Shown piece by piece: positions 11,701 through 21,940 of a stretch of 64,000 nt of DNA. The position numbers and the translations under genes are program-made. The stretch's first letter is position 1. Each line of letters opens with the position of its first letter. Source of the stretch: Termitomyces sp. T153 (taxonomy: Eukaryota > Basidiomycota > Agaricomycetes > Agaricales > Lyophyllaceae); contig JACKQL020000026.1 of assembly GCA_018296165.2 (NCBI GenBank), positions 124,001 through 188,000 on the forward strand, read 5' to 3'. The notes under the pieces are model-generated. The model made no database searches and was not told the origin of the DNA. It was given only the letters and a program-made list of their open reading frames with translations.

Positions 11701-11913
11701 GATGCTCAAAAAACTGTCCCAATGAGTGAATATTTTAAAATGGCCATTACTCCATCAGTTTTGATTTGAATTACATAAGCTAAAATGAAATTTATAGCTG
11801 CAATGCCATAGTATTTTACATGATTTAACCAAAATTTTAGATACTTCCAATCCTTCATGCCAATGTCATCTTTCAAAAAGTATAAAACATTGGGACAGTT
11901 TTTTGAGCCACTG
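11701..11913 (-). repeat. Right terminal inverted repeat of Tc1 element
   Basis: This 213-bp arm is the partner of 10309-10521. The outer end reads CAGTGGCTCAAAAAACTG on the minus strand and the inner end is at 11701-11724. Confidence 0.85.
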
Positions 11914-11915
11914 TA

Positions 11916-12117
11916 GTTCTTGAAGTAGTCTTGCATGATTGACATTATCAAAGTAACCTGAGATGTCAAACATTAGCACTGATGTAACTTTACTGCAGTT
12001 TCTAGCTGCTTGTATGTCTGCAATGTGAGACATTAAAGCATCATTTGTCAAGCTGCATGGCCACCCTCCAAACTGGGTGGGGGGGACCAGGTCTCCCTTT
12101 CTGACCATGTAGCTTAT
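11916..12117 (-). pseudogene. LINE ORF2, RT core fragment
   Basis: The minus frame reads LVPPTQFGGWPCSLTNDAL and VLMFDISGYFDNVNHARLL, the RT fingers/palm motifs with the first catalytic Asp in FDIS. The fragment sits between the Tc1 element and the gypsy element. Across the gypsy TSD the frame joins ARRI to SYMVRK with no shift. Removing one CTTAT copy and the gypsy would therefore restore this reading frame. Confidence 0.8.
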
Positions 12118-13106
12118 TGTCAGGTTCCGCTGACGACGGTGGCTCAGTACACTGGCGAGTCCTTACTAGGCGGACGCGATGTCCTGCGTTTATAACCAGG
12201 CGCCCGGGGTTGGAGCGGAGGTGGGGAAGGCTTGCGAGGGGCCCCTATGGATAGCGGCCCGAGTAGGTCCGGAGTGATTCAGAGGGGTCTAAGACCGGAG
12301 GTACTGGTCGTTGACCCGGGGTGGGTGTCGGAGCTCGTTAGCGGACGCACGAGGGGATTGCGGGGTAGGCGGAGGCTTCTCGGCTGTCGGGGGGGGCGGG
12401 GTCGGTTGGATAGGGGGTTACCGGGGCTTGATGGGTTCCGGGGTGAGCAGGTAGTGAGGCCCGGGGTTGTCATTAGGAATGTTCAGGTCGTGGCGCGTGC
12501 GCGGAGTTCGTACTGATGTAGGGAGCAAGGGAACTTCAGGGGAACAAAGGAAATATGTACAGTCGAGACGAGACGGAGACGAGACGAGACTGAGAAAAGA
12601 TAGATTCGAAACCTAGGAACAGAAATACAAACGAGACGAGAGACGAAACATAGGAAACCGGTAAAATGTAATATCAAGACTAGGGTCCGAGGAGTCATTC
12701 TATGACTTATATACCAACTACTGGGTGCCTCCAAGGGCGGCGGATGTGATGGCGGGGGTCGACGGGGCTGTGCTGAGTCGACGGGTGTCGGGTACAACCC
12801 AAGTTCGGGCCGCGGCGGTATTCTGATGGGATCAGTTGGGGGCGCGGCCGCTCCGGGGCGTCGTGGCACTCCGGGATGGGTCGGGTGAACTAGGGTAGGG
12901 GGTCGGGGACGTATGACGTGTCCAGGGACGGTGGGGGGAGGTTTCAAGGGGGTGTTGATGGCTACGGATAGGGAGTTGCCGTCGGGGTTTGCCGGAGAAG
13001 CGTCGGAGTTGCCCAGTGTGGGCGTCGAAAGTGTGGGCGGGGTTCCGGGGAGTTATCGGGAGGGGTTGGGGGCCGTGTCTAGGGATCTAGGGAGCGGGTC
13101 GTGACA
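12118..13106 (-). repeat. 3' LTR of the gypsy element
   Basis: This 989-bp repeat is about 99% identical to 21941-22929 by eye. It contains GAGAC/ACGAG short repeats (12560-12590) and a copy of the TATA box and RNA-start motif. Confidence 0.95.
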
Positions 13107-13120
13107 TCACCCCCCCTTCA
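13107..13120 (-). other. Polypurine tract of the gypsy element
   Basis: On the minus strand GAAGGGGGGGTGA lies directly next to the 3' LTR start TGTCACG. This is the expected position for plus-strand DNA priming. Confidence 0.75.
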
Positions 13121-13181
13121 GCGTCGAGACCCTCGAGACGCGGGGAGCGAGTCGGGCATCGGTGGGGCGTGGGAATCGAAG

Positions 13182-13199
13182 TTGATCAATATTGATCAA
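13182..13199. promoter_or_regulatory. 18-bp perfect palindrome upstream of antisense gene
   Basis: TTGATCAATATTGATCAA is a perfect inverted repeat in otherwise GC-rich DNA. It lies between the polypurine tract and the antisense start codon at 13321. A dimeric DNA-binding protein could use it as an operator. A TATA-like CATTAAAAAGG lies near 13276. Confidence 0.35.
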
Positions 13200-13320
13200 A
13201 CCGCAGCGAGCGGCGGCGGCGTGGGGAAGGAAGTCGAGGTGCGGCCGCCGTTCGTCAGGGGCCCCTTCTTGATTCATTAAAAAGGGGTGGACGCACCCAG
13301 GAGCCCGCCAGCTTGTTGCG

Positions 13321-15016
13321 ATGTCTTCTTCAGCTTATTCTCCCACAGCATCTAGGTCGCCGTCCCCACCTTCCCAGCCGTCGTCCTCCGAAGATTCAGA
13401 GGGTCGCCGAGATCGCCGTCGGGTCGAGGCGATGTACCGTAGTCGTGAGTGCGGCCCGTTCTATGTATCCCAGAACACTGATTGTCCCCTCGCAGAGTTG
13501 TCCGCGGCCGTGGCTGGTCCCTCAGGGCCACCGTCTGGTGCGGATGCGACGCAGCCCCCGGCGGGCGTGGTTACTTCTACGCGTTCCAAGCCTGGCATTC
13601 GCCCAGGGGTGGTTCGACTTGTTCCAGAGGGTTCGAGGGTGGTGCAGGCGGAGGCGACGCCGGAGCAGTTTGCCGAGGCGGTGGGTCGGGCGAGGGGTCC
13701 CCCCACCCTCGAGTGGTGTCAGTCGGCGGCCCCGGTGAGTGGCCACTTAGTTTCGTGTCTCCCGGACCAACATGCCCTTGCAGTGCGCGTCTTGTACCCG
13801 ACGGGGGGAGCAGTGTGAGTTTGAGGAACCGGCATCGGGGGTGCGGCGGGACACGTCGGTGTGCCTCCCGTGCCGTTCGCGGCACGAGAAGTGTTCCGTC
13901 ACCCTGAGTTGGCGGGCCGTTTGCGTCGCGGCGGAGCAAGGGTGGGATCAGGGTTGGGTCGCAGCACAGCTGGAGGAGGGACGGAAGGGCAGGGTGTCGG
14001 GGAGGGGCTCCGGGGCTGGGGAGGGGGAACGGGTTAGCGCGTCTGTCATGAAGGTGGGCCCTCCGCGGGGTGGGCGGAAGGAGGGGGCCCCTTCCAGGCA
14101 GGAGAAGGGGAAATGGAGGGCGTCCCCTTCACCCGAGGCGGGTCCCAGTAAGCGGGCGCGGGGCGAGCAGGTAATGGGGGGCCCCCCCGGTTCCGCGGTG
14201 TATTCCCCTACGTCCGGAGTCCCCGTTGAGCAGTCCGCGGACGGGTCGTGGTCGGTTGCGGAGGCCTATCTGCGGCGTCGGGTAGAGGGCTTGGAACGGT
14301 TGTTGGTCGCACGCGAGGGGGAGATTCAGGGGGTACGGGAGGAGAGGGATGGGGCTCGATGGGAGTTAGACGGGGTTCGGAGGGAACGGGACCTGGCGCG
14401 GAAGGACAAGGACGTCGCCGTCGGGACTGCCACGGAGCGATTATCGCGTCTGCAGGAGTTGGAGGTGCGGACGGTGCATTTGCAGGCGCGGGCGGAAGCG
14501 GCGGAAGTGGCGGCGCAGCAGGCAGGGGGCCCAGGGGCGCGGGAGACCCGGCAGGATTCCGGCGCTGGGGAAGTCCGGGCGGCGGCGGAGAGGGCGCGAC
14601 GGCGGGAGGAGTGGCTCGCCAACGAGGCGGCCTCGGGCCGGCGAGGAGTGCTTCGTGAGTGGTTGTCCCGCCTTCTTTTCCCTAGCGTTGACTCGGGTTC
14701 CACAGACTGGGCCCGGGAGCATCGCATCCTTCTCGACGGGGCGTCGGCAGCGCTGGGGTCCATCCACGACGGGTTGGCGAGGATGCCCGGGGACCTTCCG
14801 CCGGAGTTGGGCCAAGGGGTAACGCAGATGGGGCGTCTGTTGGCAGGGCATCGGCGGAGGGCGACGGCAGACCCCGGGGCGTGGTGGGAGATAGCGACGG
14901 ACGTGGGGGAACCGCTCCCCGGGCAACCCGAGGTTCTGGCGGCGGTAGTGGCACAGTTGGAGGTGGTCATGGTGGGAAGGGTAGCGGGGTTAGGGTCGGA
15001 GGAGGAGGGAGAGTGA
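13321..15016 (+). CDS. Antisense accessory gene: Zn2Cys6-like and coiled coil
   Basis: The gene lies inside the gypsy element, on the strand opposite gag-pol, and converges with the pol end. Two introns with GTGAGT donors are likely: 13445-13495 (51 nt, in frame whether spliced or not) and 13735-13783 (49 nt). Spliced, the product is about 531 residues. The N-terminal exon is Ser/Pro-rich and disordered. Exon 3 opens with CASCTRRGEQC, then 15 residues, then CLPCRSRHEKC. This is C-X2-C-X6-C-X15-C-X2-C-X6-C, within the Zn2Cys6 (GAL4-type) spacing. A basic Gly/Pro linker follows, then a heptad-rich Glu/Arg coiled coil (about 14260-14520) and a further helical part. By layout it is DNA-binding and dimeric, perhaps an element-encoded regulator. 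That role is inferred only. Long open frames on both strands reflect the high GC, but the cysteine spacing and splice sites support this strand. Confidence 0.7.
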
Positions 15017-15246
15017 GGGGAATTCGGACCCCGTCGCTGACTTGTTCCCTGCCCCTTTCTTGTTCAAGTATATACCTGTACATTGTTTGTGCCTATACAG
15101 TCTTTGGACCCTCTGCTGAGTGTGAGGAGTTTCAGATAGAGCGAGGAGAGGAGTAAGTGGAGACACGTAGGAGAGTATTGGTGGGAGTTGAATCCCTGGT
15201 GAACCCAGAGGCGGGGGTTACGCCCACTATTGCCATCTGTGTTGGG
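15017..15246. other. Convergent 3' ends of antisense gene and pol
   Basis: This 230-bp segment separates the antisense gene stop (15016) from the pol stop (15247). It is lower in GC around 15040-15110 and probably holds the end of the antisense transcript. No coding is supported. Confidence 0.4.
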
Positions 15247-18200
15247 TCAGTCCCGGGGGTTCCGGGGCTTGGCGGGATTCCGTTGGTGGAAGTCCCGGAT
15301 TTCGTCGGGGGCTCTGTCGAGGTTCCTTCGGGGCTCCCACGTATCGTCCTCAGGCCCGTAGCCCTTCCATCGGACCAAGTACTGGAGTCGGCCGCGAACT
15401 ACCCGGGAGTCGAGGATCTCGTCGACCTCGTAGTGGTACTCGTCCTCGACTTCGACGGGGGGCGGTCGGCTGGGGCGTTGGCCGGGGAAGGGGTCCGGAG
15501 CGTGCCTTTCAAGGAGTCGAACGTGGAATACAGGGTGGAGACCCTTTAGACCCGGAGGCAGGTCGAGTTTGTAAGCGTGGGTGGAGACCTTCCGGAGGAT
15601 CTTGAATGGACCGAGGCGTTTGTGGTCGAGTTTGATAGAGGGCCTCCGGGTCTTAAGATTTCGTCGGTCGAGCCAGACCAAGGTGCCGGGGGGCCAGTCG
15701 GGGGTCGGCTGGCGGCGGGCGTCGGCATGCTTGGAGTAGGCTTGGTTGGCGGTGTCGATCTCGTCCCGGAGGAATTGGTGGAGGGACCGGAGGTCCTCAG
15801 CGACTTCGTGGGCAACGTGGGAGGGGATGTCCTTGAGGGACAGTGTGAGTCGGGGATTGTAGCCCTTGTTGGCGTAAAAGGGGGAAACTCCGGTGGCGGA
15901 ATGAGGCGTGTTGTTGTAGGTGAATTCGGCGAGGGGGAGCTCCGCGCGCCAGTCGTTCTGTAAATAGTTAACGTAGAGGCGAAGGTACTGTTCTAACGTC
16001 TGGTTTACGCGCTCGGTTTGCCCGTCGGTTTCCGGGTGATAGGCGGTAGAGAGGCTGGTCTTGATCTCGAGCGCCTTGCACAGCGATTTCCAGAAATGAG
16101 ACACGAATAGGGGCCCACGGTCGGAGACGATGTCGTCGGGAAGCCCGTGTTTGGAGAATACGTGTTCTAAAAATAGTTTGGCGAAATCCGGGGCGGTGTC
16201 AGTGGTGTGGCAGGGAATAAAGAGGGCTTGCTTGGTAAGGCGGCAGACGACGACGAGGATTGCGTCGAAACCTTCGGAATCGGGGAGTTCGACGATATGA
16301 TCCATCGATATCGAAGACCAGGGGCGGCGACCAATGGGGAGGGGTTTCAGTAGTCCGTGGGGGCGATGGCGGGGGACTTTGGCCCGTAGGCAGGGCTCGC
16401 AGGCCCTCACGTATCGCGTGACGTCCTTCTTCATTCCTGGCCAAAAATAAGTCCGGGAGATGAGTTGAAGGGTCTTACGAATTCCTGGGTGCCCCCGGAG
16501 CTTGTGATCGTGGTGCTGCCGGAGTATGTCGAGGCGAATGGACTTGTGGTCCGGGGCGTAGATTCGTCCACTTCGGAGCAGCAGGCGGTGGTCCGGGGAT
16601 AGCGAAAAGGGGTTGTCTACGCTCGACTCGTCGGGGTTGTTGCGGGGGTCGTGCTGGTTGAAGAAGGGGTCCGGGGGTGAATTCTTGATTTGCTGGAGGA
16701 TTCCTTCTTCGTTTAAAATCAGCACGGCATGTAGATGTTCAGGTGGGATTACCACTCGATGGTTGAATGCATTTCGTTCGGTTTCGAACGATTTCTTCGG
16801 ATACACGTCGGGTCTTCGAGTGAGGGCGTCGGGCTTTGCGCCGAGTCGCCCGGGGCGGTAGTGAATGGTAAAATCGTACTCCGAAAGGGTTTCGGACCAT
16901 CGAGCCTGGCGGCGGCTGAGCTGTTTCGTGGTCGTGAAATATTGCAGGTTGTTGTGGTCGGAGTAGACTTGGATGCGGTGCGGGGACCCCTCGAGGTAGG
17001 CCCGCCACTGACGGAAGGCTTCGACGATTGCGAGGAGTTCCTTGTCGTAAATGTCGTAGTTGAGTTCCGCGGGGATCATTGATCGGGTGTAGAATGCGAC
17101 GGGGCGGAGATCCTTGCCCTCCGAGTTCGACTGGGAGAGTATCCCGGCGATAGCGTAGTCGGAGGCGTCACATTCGAGCACGATCGGTAGGGAGGGGTCG
17201 AAATGGCGGAGGACCGGAGCGGAGGTGAAGGCCTTCTTCAGGAGGAGGAATACGCTCTGGCACTTGCTGTCCCAATCCCAAGGGGTGTCCTTCCTTGTGA
17301 GCCGGTTGAGGGGCTTGGTAATTCCGGAGTAGTTGTCGATGAAGCGGCGATAGAAGTTAGCAAACCCCAAGAATGACTGTACCTCCTTGACGTTCCGCGG
17401 GGAGGGCCAGTTGAGTATTGCGTCGACCTTGGCGGGATCCATGCGCACACCGTCGGGGGTGACGATGACCCCGAGATATTCGACTTCCGCTGTGTGGAAT
17501 GAGCACTTTTCAGGTTTAGCATGAAGGTGATACTCTCGGAGCCGTTCCAGGACATGGCGGACGTGCTCCGAATGCTCCGCGGGCGAATTCGAATAGATCA
17601 GGATATCGTCCAAATACACGATGACAAAGACGTCGTTCATGTCGTGGAAGATGTCGTTCATGAAGTACTGGAAGGTGGCGGGGGAGTTAGTCATTCCGAA
17701 GGGCATTACAAGATACTCAAAGAGGCCGTAGCGGGTGCGAAAGGCGGTCTTCCATTCATGCCCCGGGGCGATCCGGACATTGTTGTAGCCGGAGCGAAGG
17801 TCGATTTTCGTGTAAATCTTGGCGCTGCGAAGGCGATCAACAAGGTCTCCGATTAAGGGGAGGGGGTACCGGTTCTTCTTGGTGACTTTGTTGAGTCCCC
17901 GATAATCCACACAGAGTCGGAGGGATCCGTCTTTTTTCTTGGCGAACAGGACCGGGGTGCCAGCCGCGGAGATCGAGGGACGTATGAAACCTTTGCCGAG
18001 CATGTCGTCGAGGTACTCCTTCAGGGCCCGGAGCTCGACTTCGGACATGTTGTAGATCTTGCCAAACGGGGGTGAGGTGCCTTCTTCGAGGTCGATCTGG
18101 TGGTCGTAGGAGCGGTGCGGAGGGAGTTCCTTGGCACTTCCTTCGGAGAACACGTCAGCGAATTCATGATACTCCGGGGGAACTACTTCGGATAGGATCT

Positions 18201-19323
18201 GTTCCTCCGTCTTCCTTTCTGGCGTGATAGTCCCTGCGCAGAGGTATTTCTCCGGTAGGGCCGGCGTGACTTGCAACTGGAAGGCGGGGGTGCCTTCCCG
18301 TAGGAGGCGCGCGAAGGGGACGGCGCCGATGATTTTAATGTCGAGGTTTCCGGAGTCGACGGGGTCGGGTCCTGTGGATGTAGCAGTCAGATCCGGGGTG
18401 GCGTCGGGGTCCGGGATAGGCTGGAAGCGGAGGTGGATGGCGGCTGCTAACCTTGCTTCGGGGCCGGGGAATTGCATGGTAAGGTTCTTCCAGTTGATGT
18501 CGGGGTTGACGTCTCGCAGCCACGGGAGTCCGAGCACGATCGGGGTCGACGGGGGTAGCTGGGTAACGAGGAGTCGGGCCTGGAACTGCAGGTCGTTGTC
18601 GAGGGTGAGGGTGTCGTCGTGGTACTGCGTGATTCTTGTCGTGGCGGGGCTCCCATCGAAGAGTTGGAGCTCGAGGGGTTTGTCGAGGTCGTTGCGTCGG
18701 AGGTCGAGTTGATTGCTGACGAAGACACCGGAGGCGCCGCTGTCTATGAGGGCAGGAAGCTCCTTGAGCGAGCCGCCAAGTCGGACATAGATGACGAATG
18801 ATCGCGCAGATCTAGAGCGAAGTTGCGGCGGGGTCCGGGGTTGGTTGATCGTGGCCTCGGAGCTCTCGGAGGGGGGTGGGACATGGAAGGGTACCAGCCC
18901 AGAATCGGCGGGGTTGTCCCGGTCGAGGCGTAGGGTGAGACTGGGCCAATCGACGCGGGGGTTGGTGGAGCGGAGCCATGAGAACCCTAAGACGACGGGG
19001 GCGGAGGGGTGTAATTTTGTGACGAGTAGCCGGAGTTCTTGCCGTTGTCCGTCGGCGAAGGTCAGGGTCGTTTCTAGGCAATGAGTGATATCTCCCGCTG
19101 GGGTAGAGTCTCCGTCAAAGAGTTTGAGGGGGATCGGGGCGGGGAGACGGCGGAGGGGTTGTGGGGCAAGCGCTGCCAGGGATTCGTCAACAAAGTTATC
19201 GGTGGCACCGCTGTCGACTAGTGTGGGGACGGGCTTGTCGGTGAAAGGGAGAGTGGTGCGGAGGAGGAGGTTTGTGGAGGAGTGGGAGGGGAGGTGTGCT
19301 GGGGGGTTGTCCGGGGCGAGCAT
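15247..19323 (-). CDS. pol: Gypsy Pol with two tandem proteases and chromodomain
   Basis: This 1358-residue polyprotein starts at ATG 19323. The same frame is open back to 19431, overlapping the gag end by about 34 nt, so a -1 frameshift could make Gag-Pol. Domains: retropepsin 1 (VDSGA at 36-40, VVLGFSWL near 110-117); retropepsin 2 (IDSGA at 193-197, IVLGLPWL near 262-269); RT (KIDLRSGY about 506-513, VYLDD 569-573); RNase H (LECDAS about 716-721, YSDH 787-790); integrase with an HHCC finger (936-978) and DD35E triad (D1008, D1068, E1104); a GPF motif; and a chromodomain (about 1290-1345, [17 protein letters not shown]). All catalytic residues I checked are present. The doubled protease is unusual, since gypsy elements normally carry one that works as a homodimer. 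Confidence 0.93.
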   Translation of the reverse strand: MLAPDNPPAHLPSHSSTNLLLRTTLPFTDKPVPTLVDSGATDNFVDESLAALAPQPLRRLPAPIPLKLFDGDSTPAGDITHCLETTLTFADGQRQELRLLVTKLHPSAPVVLGFSWLRSTNPRVDWPSLTLRLDRDNPADSGLVPFHVPPPSESSEATINQPRTPPQLRSRSARSFVIYVRLGGSLKELPALIDSGASGVFVSNQLDLRRNDLDKPLELQLFDGSPATTRITQYHDDTLTLDNDLQFQARLLVTQLPPSTPIVLGLPWLRDVNPDINWKNLTMQFPGPEARLAAAIHLRFQPIPDPDATPDLTATSTGPDPVDSGNLDIKIIGAVPFARLLREGTPAFQLQVTPALPEKYLCAGTITPERKTEEQILSEVVPPEYHEFADVFSEGSAKELPPHRSYDHQIDLEEGTSPPFGKIYNMSEVELRALKEYLDDMLGKGFIRPSISAAGTPVLFAKKKDGSLRLCVDYRGLNKVTKKNRYPLPLIGDLVDRLRSAKIYTKIDLRSGYNNVRIAPGHEWKTAFRTRYGLFEYLVMPFGMTNSPATFQYFMNDIFHDMNDVFVIVYLDDILIYSNSPAEHSEHVRHVLERLREYHLHAKPEKCSFHTAEVEYLGVIVTPDGVRMDPAKVDAILNWPSPRNVKEVQSFLGFANFYRRFIDNYSGITKPLNRLTRKDTPWDWDSKCQSVFLLLKKAFTSAPVLRHFDPSLPIVLECDASDYAIAGILSQSNSEGKDLRPVAFYTRSMIPAELNYDIYDKELLAIVEAFRQWRAYLEGSPHRIQVYSDHNNLQYFTTTKQLSRRQARWSETLSEYDFTIHYRPGRLGAKPDALTRRPDVYPKKSFETERNAFNHRVVIPPEHLHAVLILNEEGILQQIKNSPPDPFFNQHDPRNNPDESSVDNPFSLSPDHRLLLRSGRIYAPDHKSIRLDILRQHHDHKLRGHPGIRKTLQLISRTYFWPGMKKDVTRYVRACEPCLRAKVPRHRPHGLLKPLPIGRRPWSSISMDHIVELPDSEGFDAILVVVCRLTKQALFIPCHTTDTAPDFAKLFLEHVFSKHGLPDDIVSDRGPLFVSHFWKSLCKALEIKTSLSTAYHPETDGQTERVNQTLEQYLRLYVNYLQNDWRAELPLAEFTYNNTPHSATGVSPFYANKGYNPRLTLSLKDIPSHVAHEVAEDLRSLHQFLRDEIDTANQAYSKHADARRQPTPDWPPGTLVWLDRRNLKTRRPSIKLDHKRLGPFKILRKVSTHAYKLDLPPGLKGLHPVFHVRLLERHAPDPFPGQRPSRPPPVEVEDEYHYEVDEILDSRVVRGRLQYLVRWKGYGPEDDTWEPRRNLDRAPDEIRDFHQRNPAKPRNPRD

Positions 19324-19397
19324 CGTTGCGCGGAGAAGTGTGGCTGGGGCGGAGAAGACGTCGGGATGTGGTCCGCGGTCTAGTGCGTCTTCCAGAC

Positions 19398-21908
19398 CTA
19401 AACCGCCGACTCGTTTTCCGTGAACTGGTAGTTACAGTCTTCTCCGTCGATCGTCCACACGGCGCGTCCCATCACCTGTCGTTTAGGGCAGTTGCGAATA
19501 AAATGTCCCTGCTCACCACATAGGATGCACGCGCCCTCCTTCCGTCGTTTCTCCTGCGTTTCTTCCGGCACGTCAATCCACTGGCTGTCCTGGATCCTGT
19601 TTGTGCATAGGGCTTCCTGATCGTTGGCGGGGTCCAGGCTGTCGTCGCGGTCGTCGGGATTGGTATCCGGAGGTACTGGGGTGTCGTGGAGGTCGGCGGC
19701 GTTGAGCTGGGCGGGTGGTCGCTGTCCCGGGGGCCAATTTGTGTTGGGGACTCCTCGGTCCGGGGGGAAGCGGGGTGCGGGGTTAGCAGGGCTAGCGGGG
19801 ATGGAGGGTCGGATGCCATTGGTTGCTCCGGTCTGCCAGTTGGTGTTACCGGAAGTATTCCACGAGGTCCGGGGCGCCGTGTTTTCGCTGCGATCTTCCC
19901 AATAACGTTGGTCGACCTGGGTAACGAGCGCCTTGTACCCGTCGTAGGTGGTTTGTTTGGGCGCGAGGCGAAGGACGTCCTTGATCCGTTGGGGCAGGGC
20001 ACGACGGAGGGCGAACCGGAGGGCGTTGTAATTCCAGCCGGTCTCGTAGGCCTCTCGTTCGAACCGTACGATGAAGGTCGTGAAGCGTTCGTTGTCGCGC
20101 ATTCGGAGGTTGAAGAGATTTTCCTCCGCCTCTGCTACGGTGTCAAAGACGCCAAACTTACTCGAGAACTCTTGAGTGAAAGCGAGCCAATGGGAGAGTA
20201 CGGGATTGTTTGGGTCGAACCGGAGTAGCGCGGTGTAGTGGTCGAAAGCGATGCCCTGTAAGTATGATGCGGCGAAGGCTACTCGTGAGCTCTCAAGCTG
20301 AAAAGTGATGGGCTTAGCTTGAAACATAGTTAAGCATTGGGTCAGGAAGATTCGCCACTTCCGGGGGTCGCGGCCGGTGAAGGGTTCGGGCTTCTGGATG
20401 TCGAGCTTTCCTTCCCGGGCCAGTGCGTCGCGGGTGTCGTCCTGCGAATTTTGAGTTCGGGGTGGGGGTCCGGCGTTGTAGTAGTAGTAGTAGTTGTTTC
20501 CGTTTCCGCGCTGGGGGGGGAAGTTGTCCATCGCCGGGCCCCATCCTCCTGGGGGTCCGCCATTGGGTGGTCCCCCACCGGGGTTTTGACCTACACTACC
20601 CGGGGCGGGTCCTGGGGCCCATCGAGGGGGAGAGGGTCCTCCGGGATTCGGGGGTCCGAAATAGTTGATGTCGTTGGGGGGGTTAGGCATCGGGGTGGGC
20701 GGGGGACGAAAGGGGTTGGCGGACAGAGGGGGTCGGGGCGCCCCGGGGCCCAGGGGCTGTCGCGGGGGGACTGGGGCGTTGGGACGGGGCGGAGGGGCGT
20801 TGCTACGAGGGGCGCGGAGGTCGAAATGGGGGGGTCGGTCTCGTTGGGGCCCGTTGCGCGGGGGGTGTTCGTCGACGGGGTTGCCCGGCTCGTCGATATA
20901 GGAGAGGGTCCGGTTGTCGTCGTCGACGCGTAGGGACGGTCGTTGGGAGCGGATTTCGGGGATGGCGGGTTGATCCCAGGTTCGGAAGGCGCTGGGCACC
21001 GAGCTGGCCCGGGGCCGGGCGGAGAGGGCCAGGGTGTGGGCGGCGGGTTGGTCGAACAGCCCCCCCGCGGGGTTGAGATTCCTCAAGATGCTGGAGGCCG
21101 CGTTGAGTTCTTCCTGCTGGCGGGGAACGGAAGATGGGGCTTTGTTTCGTGTCCCGACGGGTTCCTCGCGTTGCACGTGGAAGGAGCGGGCGGGGTCCAG
21201 GGGGTCTTCGAAGGGGCGGGGGTTCGGGCTAGTGTGGATTTCTTCGACCAAGGCGCGGAGCTCGTTCCGTAAGTTCTCGTCGAGGCCCAGGGTGCCTTGC
21301 GTATTCTCCGGGAGGTTCCCTTGCAGGTAGCGTTCGTGGAAGTCGAGGAGTCGGTCCGCCCAGACCTCCGGGGTTGCGGAGGTGTCGGGGTAGCCTAGGC
21401 TGGTAAGGAAGGTGCGGGTACGCCTTGCGAATTCCGCAGGGGACAGGCGGAGGAAGCGGAGAACTTCGTCGCGTTGCTGGGCGTAGGCTTCGATCCTCTG
21501 CTGCCTGGGGGAAGGAGGGGTTTGAACGGCGAATGGTGGGCGGGGTGGGGAATAGTTATCCGTAGCTTCCGGAGGGGCTGGGGCTGCAGCGGGGATTGGA
21601 TACGCATAGTAATGGGCGGGGGGAAGGTAGGCGGGGTTGGGGGGTGCTGCGGAGTATCCTCCGGGGTTGATACGGGGGTTGTTGCCATCGGCGTGGAATG
21701 CGGGAGGGCGGCGCCAGCCCGGAGGTATTCCCTGGCTGATGGAGGGGGCGTAGAACACCTGGTTGGGGTCAGGGGTCCAGTGACGGGGCACGTATTGGTC
21801 CGTGAAGGGGCCCGGGTAGAATGGGGCGTAGGAATTTTCCAATATGGGCCGGCCGTAGGTGTCGGTTGGGTAACCGACTGGGTTGTACGCGGGGTTGAAC
21901 GCAGACAT
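19398..21908 (-). CDS. gag: Gypsy Gag with long Pro-rich N-terminus
   Basis: This is an 836-residue structural protein. Its ATG at 21908 lies 19 nt past the primer-binding site. The first 500 or so residues are rich in Pro, Gly and Asn, with [13 protein letters not shown] repeats and a run of five Tyr. The capsid-like domain follows at about 510-680 ([22 protein letters not shown]-type motifs). One CCHC knuckle, [14 protein letters not shown], lies near the C-terminus. The frame ends in TAG at 19400-19398. The pol frame is -1 relative to it and overlaps the gag end. No canonical slippery heptamer is seen. The nearest candidate is GGAAAAC, seven codons before the stop. Confidence 0.9.
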   Translation of the reverse strand: MSAFNPAYNPVGYPTDTYGRPILENSYAPFYPGPFTDQYVPRHWTPDPNQVFYAPSISQGIPPGWRRPPAFHADGNNPRINPGGYSAAPPNPAYLPPAHYYAYPIPAAAPAPPEATDNYSPPRPPFAVQTPPSPRQQRIEAYAQQRDEVLRFLRLSPAEFARRTRTFLTSLGYPDTSATPEVWADRLLDFHERYLQGNLPENTQGTLGLDENLRNELRALVEEIHTSPNPRPFEDPLDPARSFHVQREEPVGTRNKAPSSVPRQQEELNAASSILRNLNPAGGLFDQPAAHTLALSARPRASSVPSAFRTWDQPAIPEIRSQRPSLRVDDDNRTLSYIDEPGNPVDEHPPRNGPQRDRPPHFDLRAPRSNAPPPRPNAPVPPRQPLGPGAPRPPLSANPFRPPPTPMPNPPNDINYFGPPNPGGPSPPRWAPGPAPGSVGQNPGGGPPNGGPPGGWGPAMDNFPPQRGNGNNYYYYYNAGPPPRTQNSQDDTRDALAREGKLDIQKPEPFTGRDPRKWRIFLTQCLTMFQAKPITFQLESSRVAFAASYLQGIAFDHYTALLRFDPNNPVLSHWLAFTQEFSSKFGVFDTVAEAEENLFNLRMRDNERFTTFIVRFEREAYETGWNYNALRFALRRALPQRIKDVLRLAPKQTTYDGYKALVTQVDQRYWEDRSENTAPRTSWNTSGNTNWQTGATNGIRPSIPASPANPAPRFPPDRGVPNTNWPPGQRPPAQLNAADLHDTPVPPDTNPDDRDDSLDPANDQEALCTNRIQDSQWIDVPEETQEKRRKEGACILCGEQGHFIRNCPKRQVMGRAVWTIDGEDCNYQFTENESAV

Positions 21909-21927
21909 CGAGAACGGGGTAAGGGGG

Positions 21928-21940
21928 AGTCTTGATATTA
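21928..21940 (-). other. Self-primer binding site
   Basis: On the minus strand TAATATCAAGACT follows the 5' LTR with no gap. It is exactly complementary over 13 nt to the predicted RNA 5' end AGTCTTGATATTA (22504-22492). No TGG-starting tRNA primer site is present at this position. This fits the Tf1/sushi mechanism, in which the folded RNA 5' end primes first-strand DNA. Confidence 0.8.

Larger units (their letters stand above)
10309..11913 (-). mobile_element. Tc1-type DNA transposon, inactive
   Basis: A 1605-bp element lies in the LINE RT region, flanked by TA on both sides (10307-10308 and 11914-11915). It has 213-bp terminal inverted repeats and one transposase gene on the minus strand. 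The DD34E catalytic spacing places it in the Tc1 group of Tc1/mariner. Four nonsense changes in the transposase show that it is dead. Confidence 0.9.

Noticed and set aside
14326..14970. Long minus-strand frames opposite the antisense gypsy gene
   Set aside because: They show only Arg/Pro/Ser-rich composition caused by high GC. The plus strand has the zinc-cluster spacing and coiled coil.
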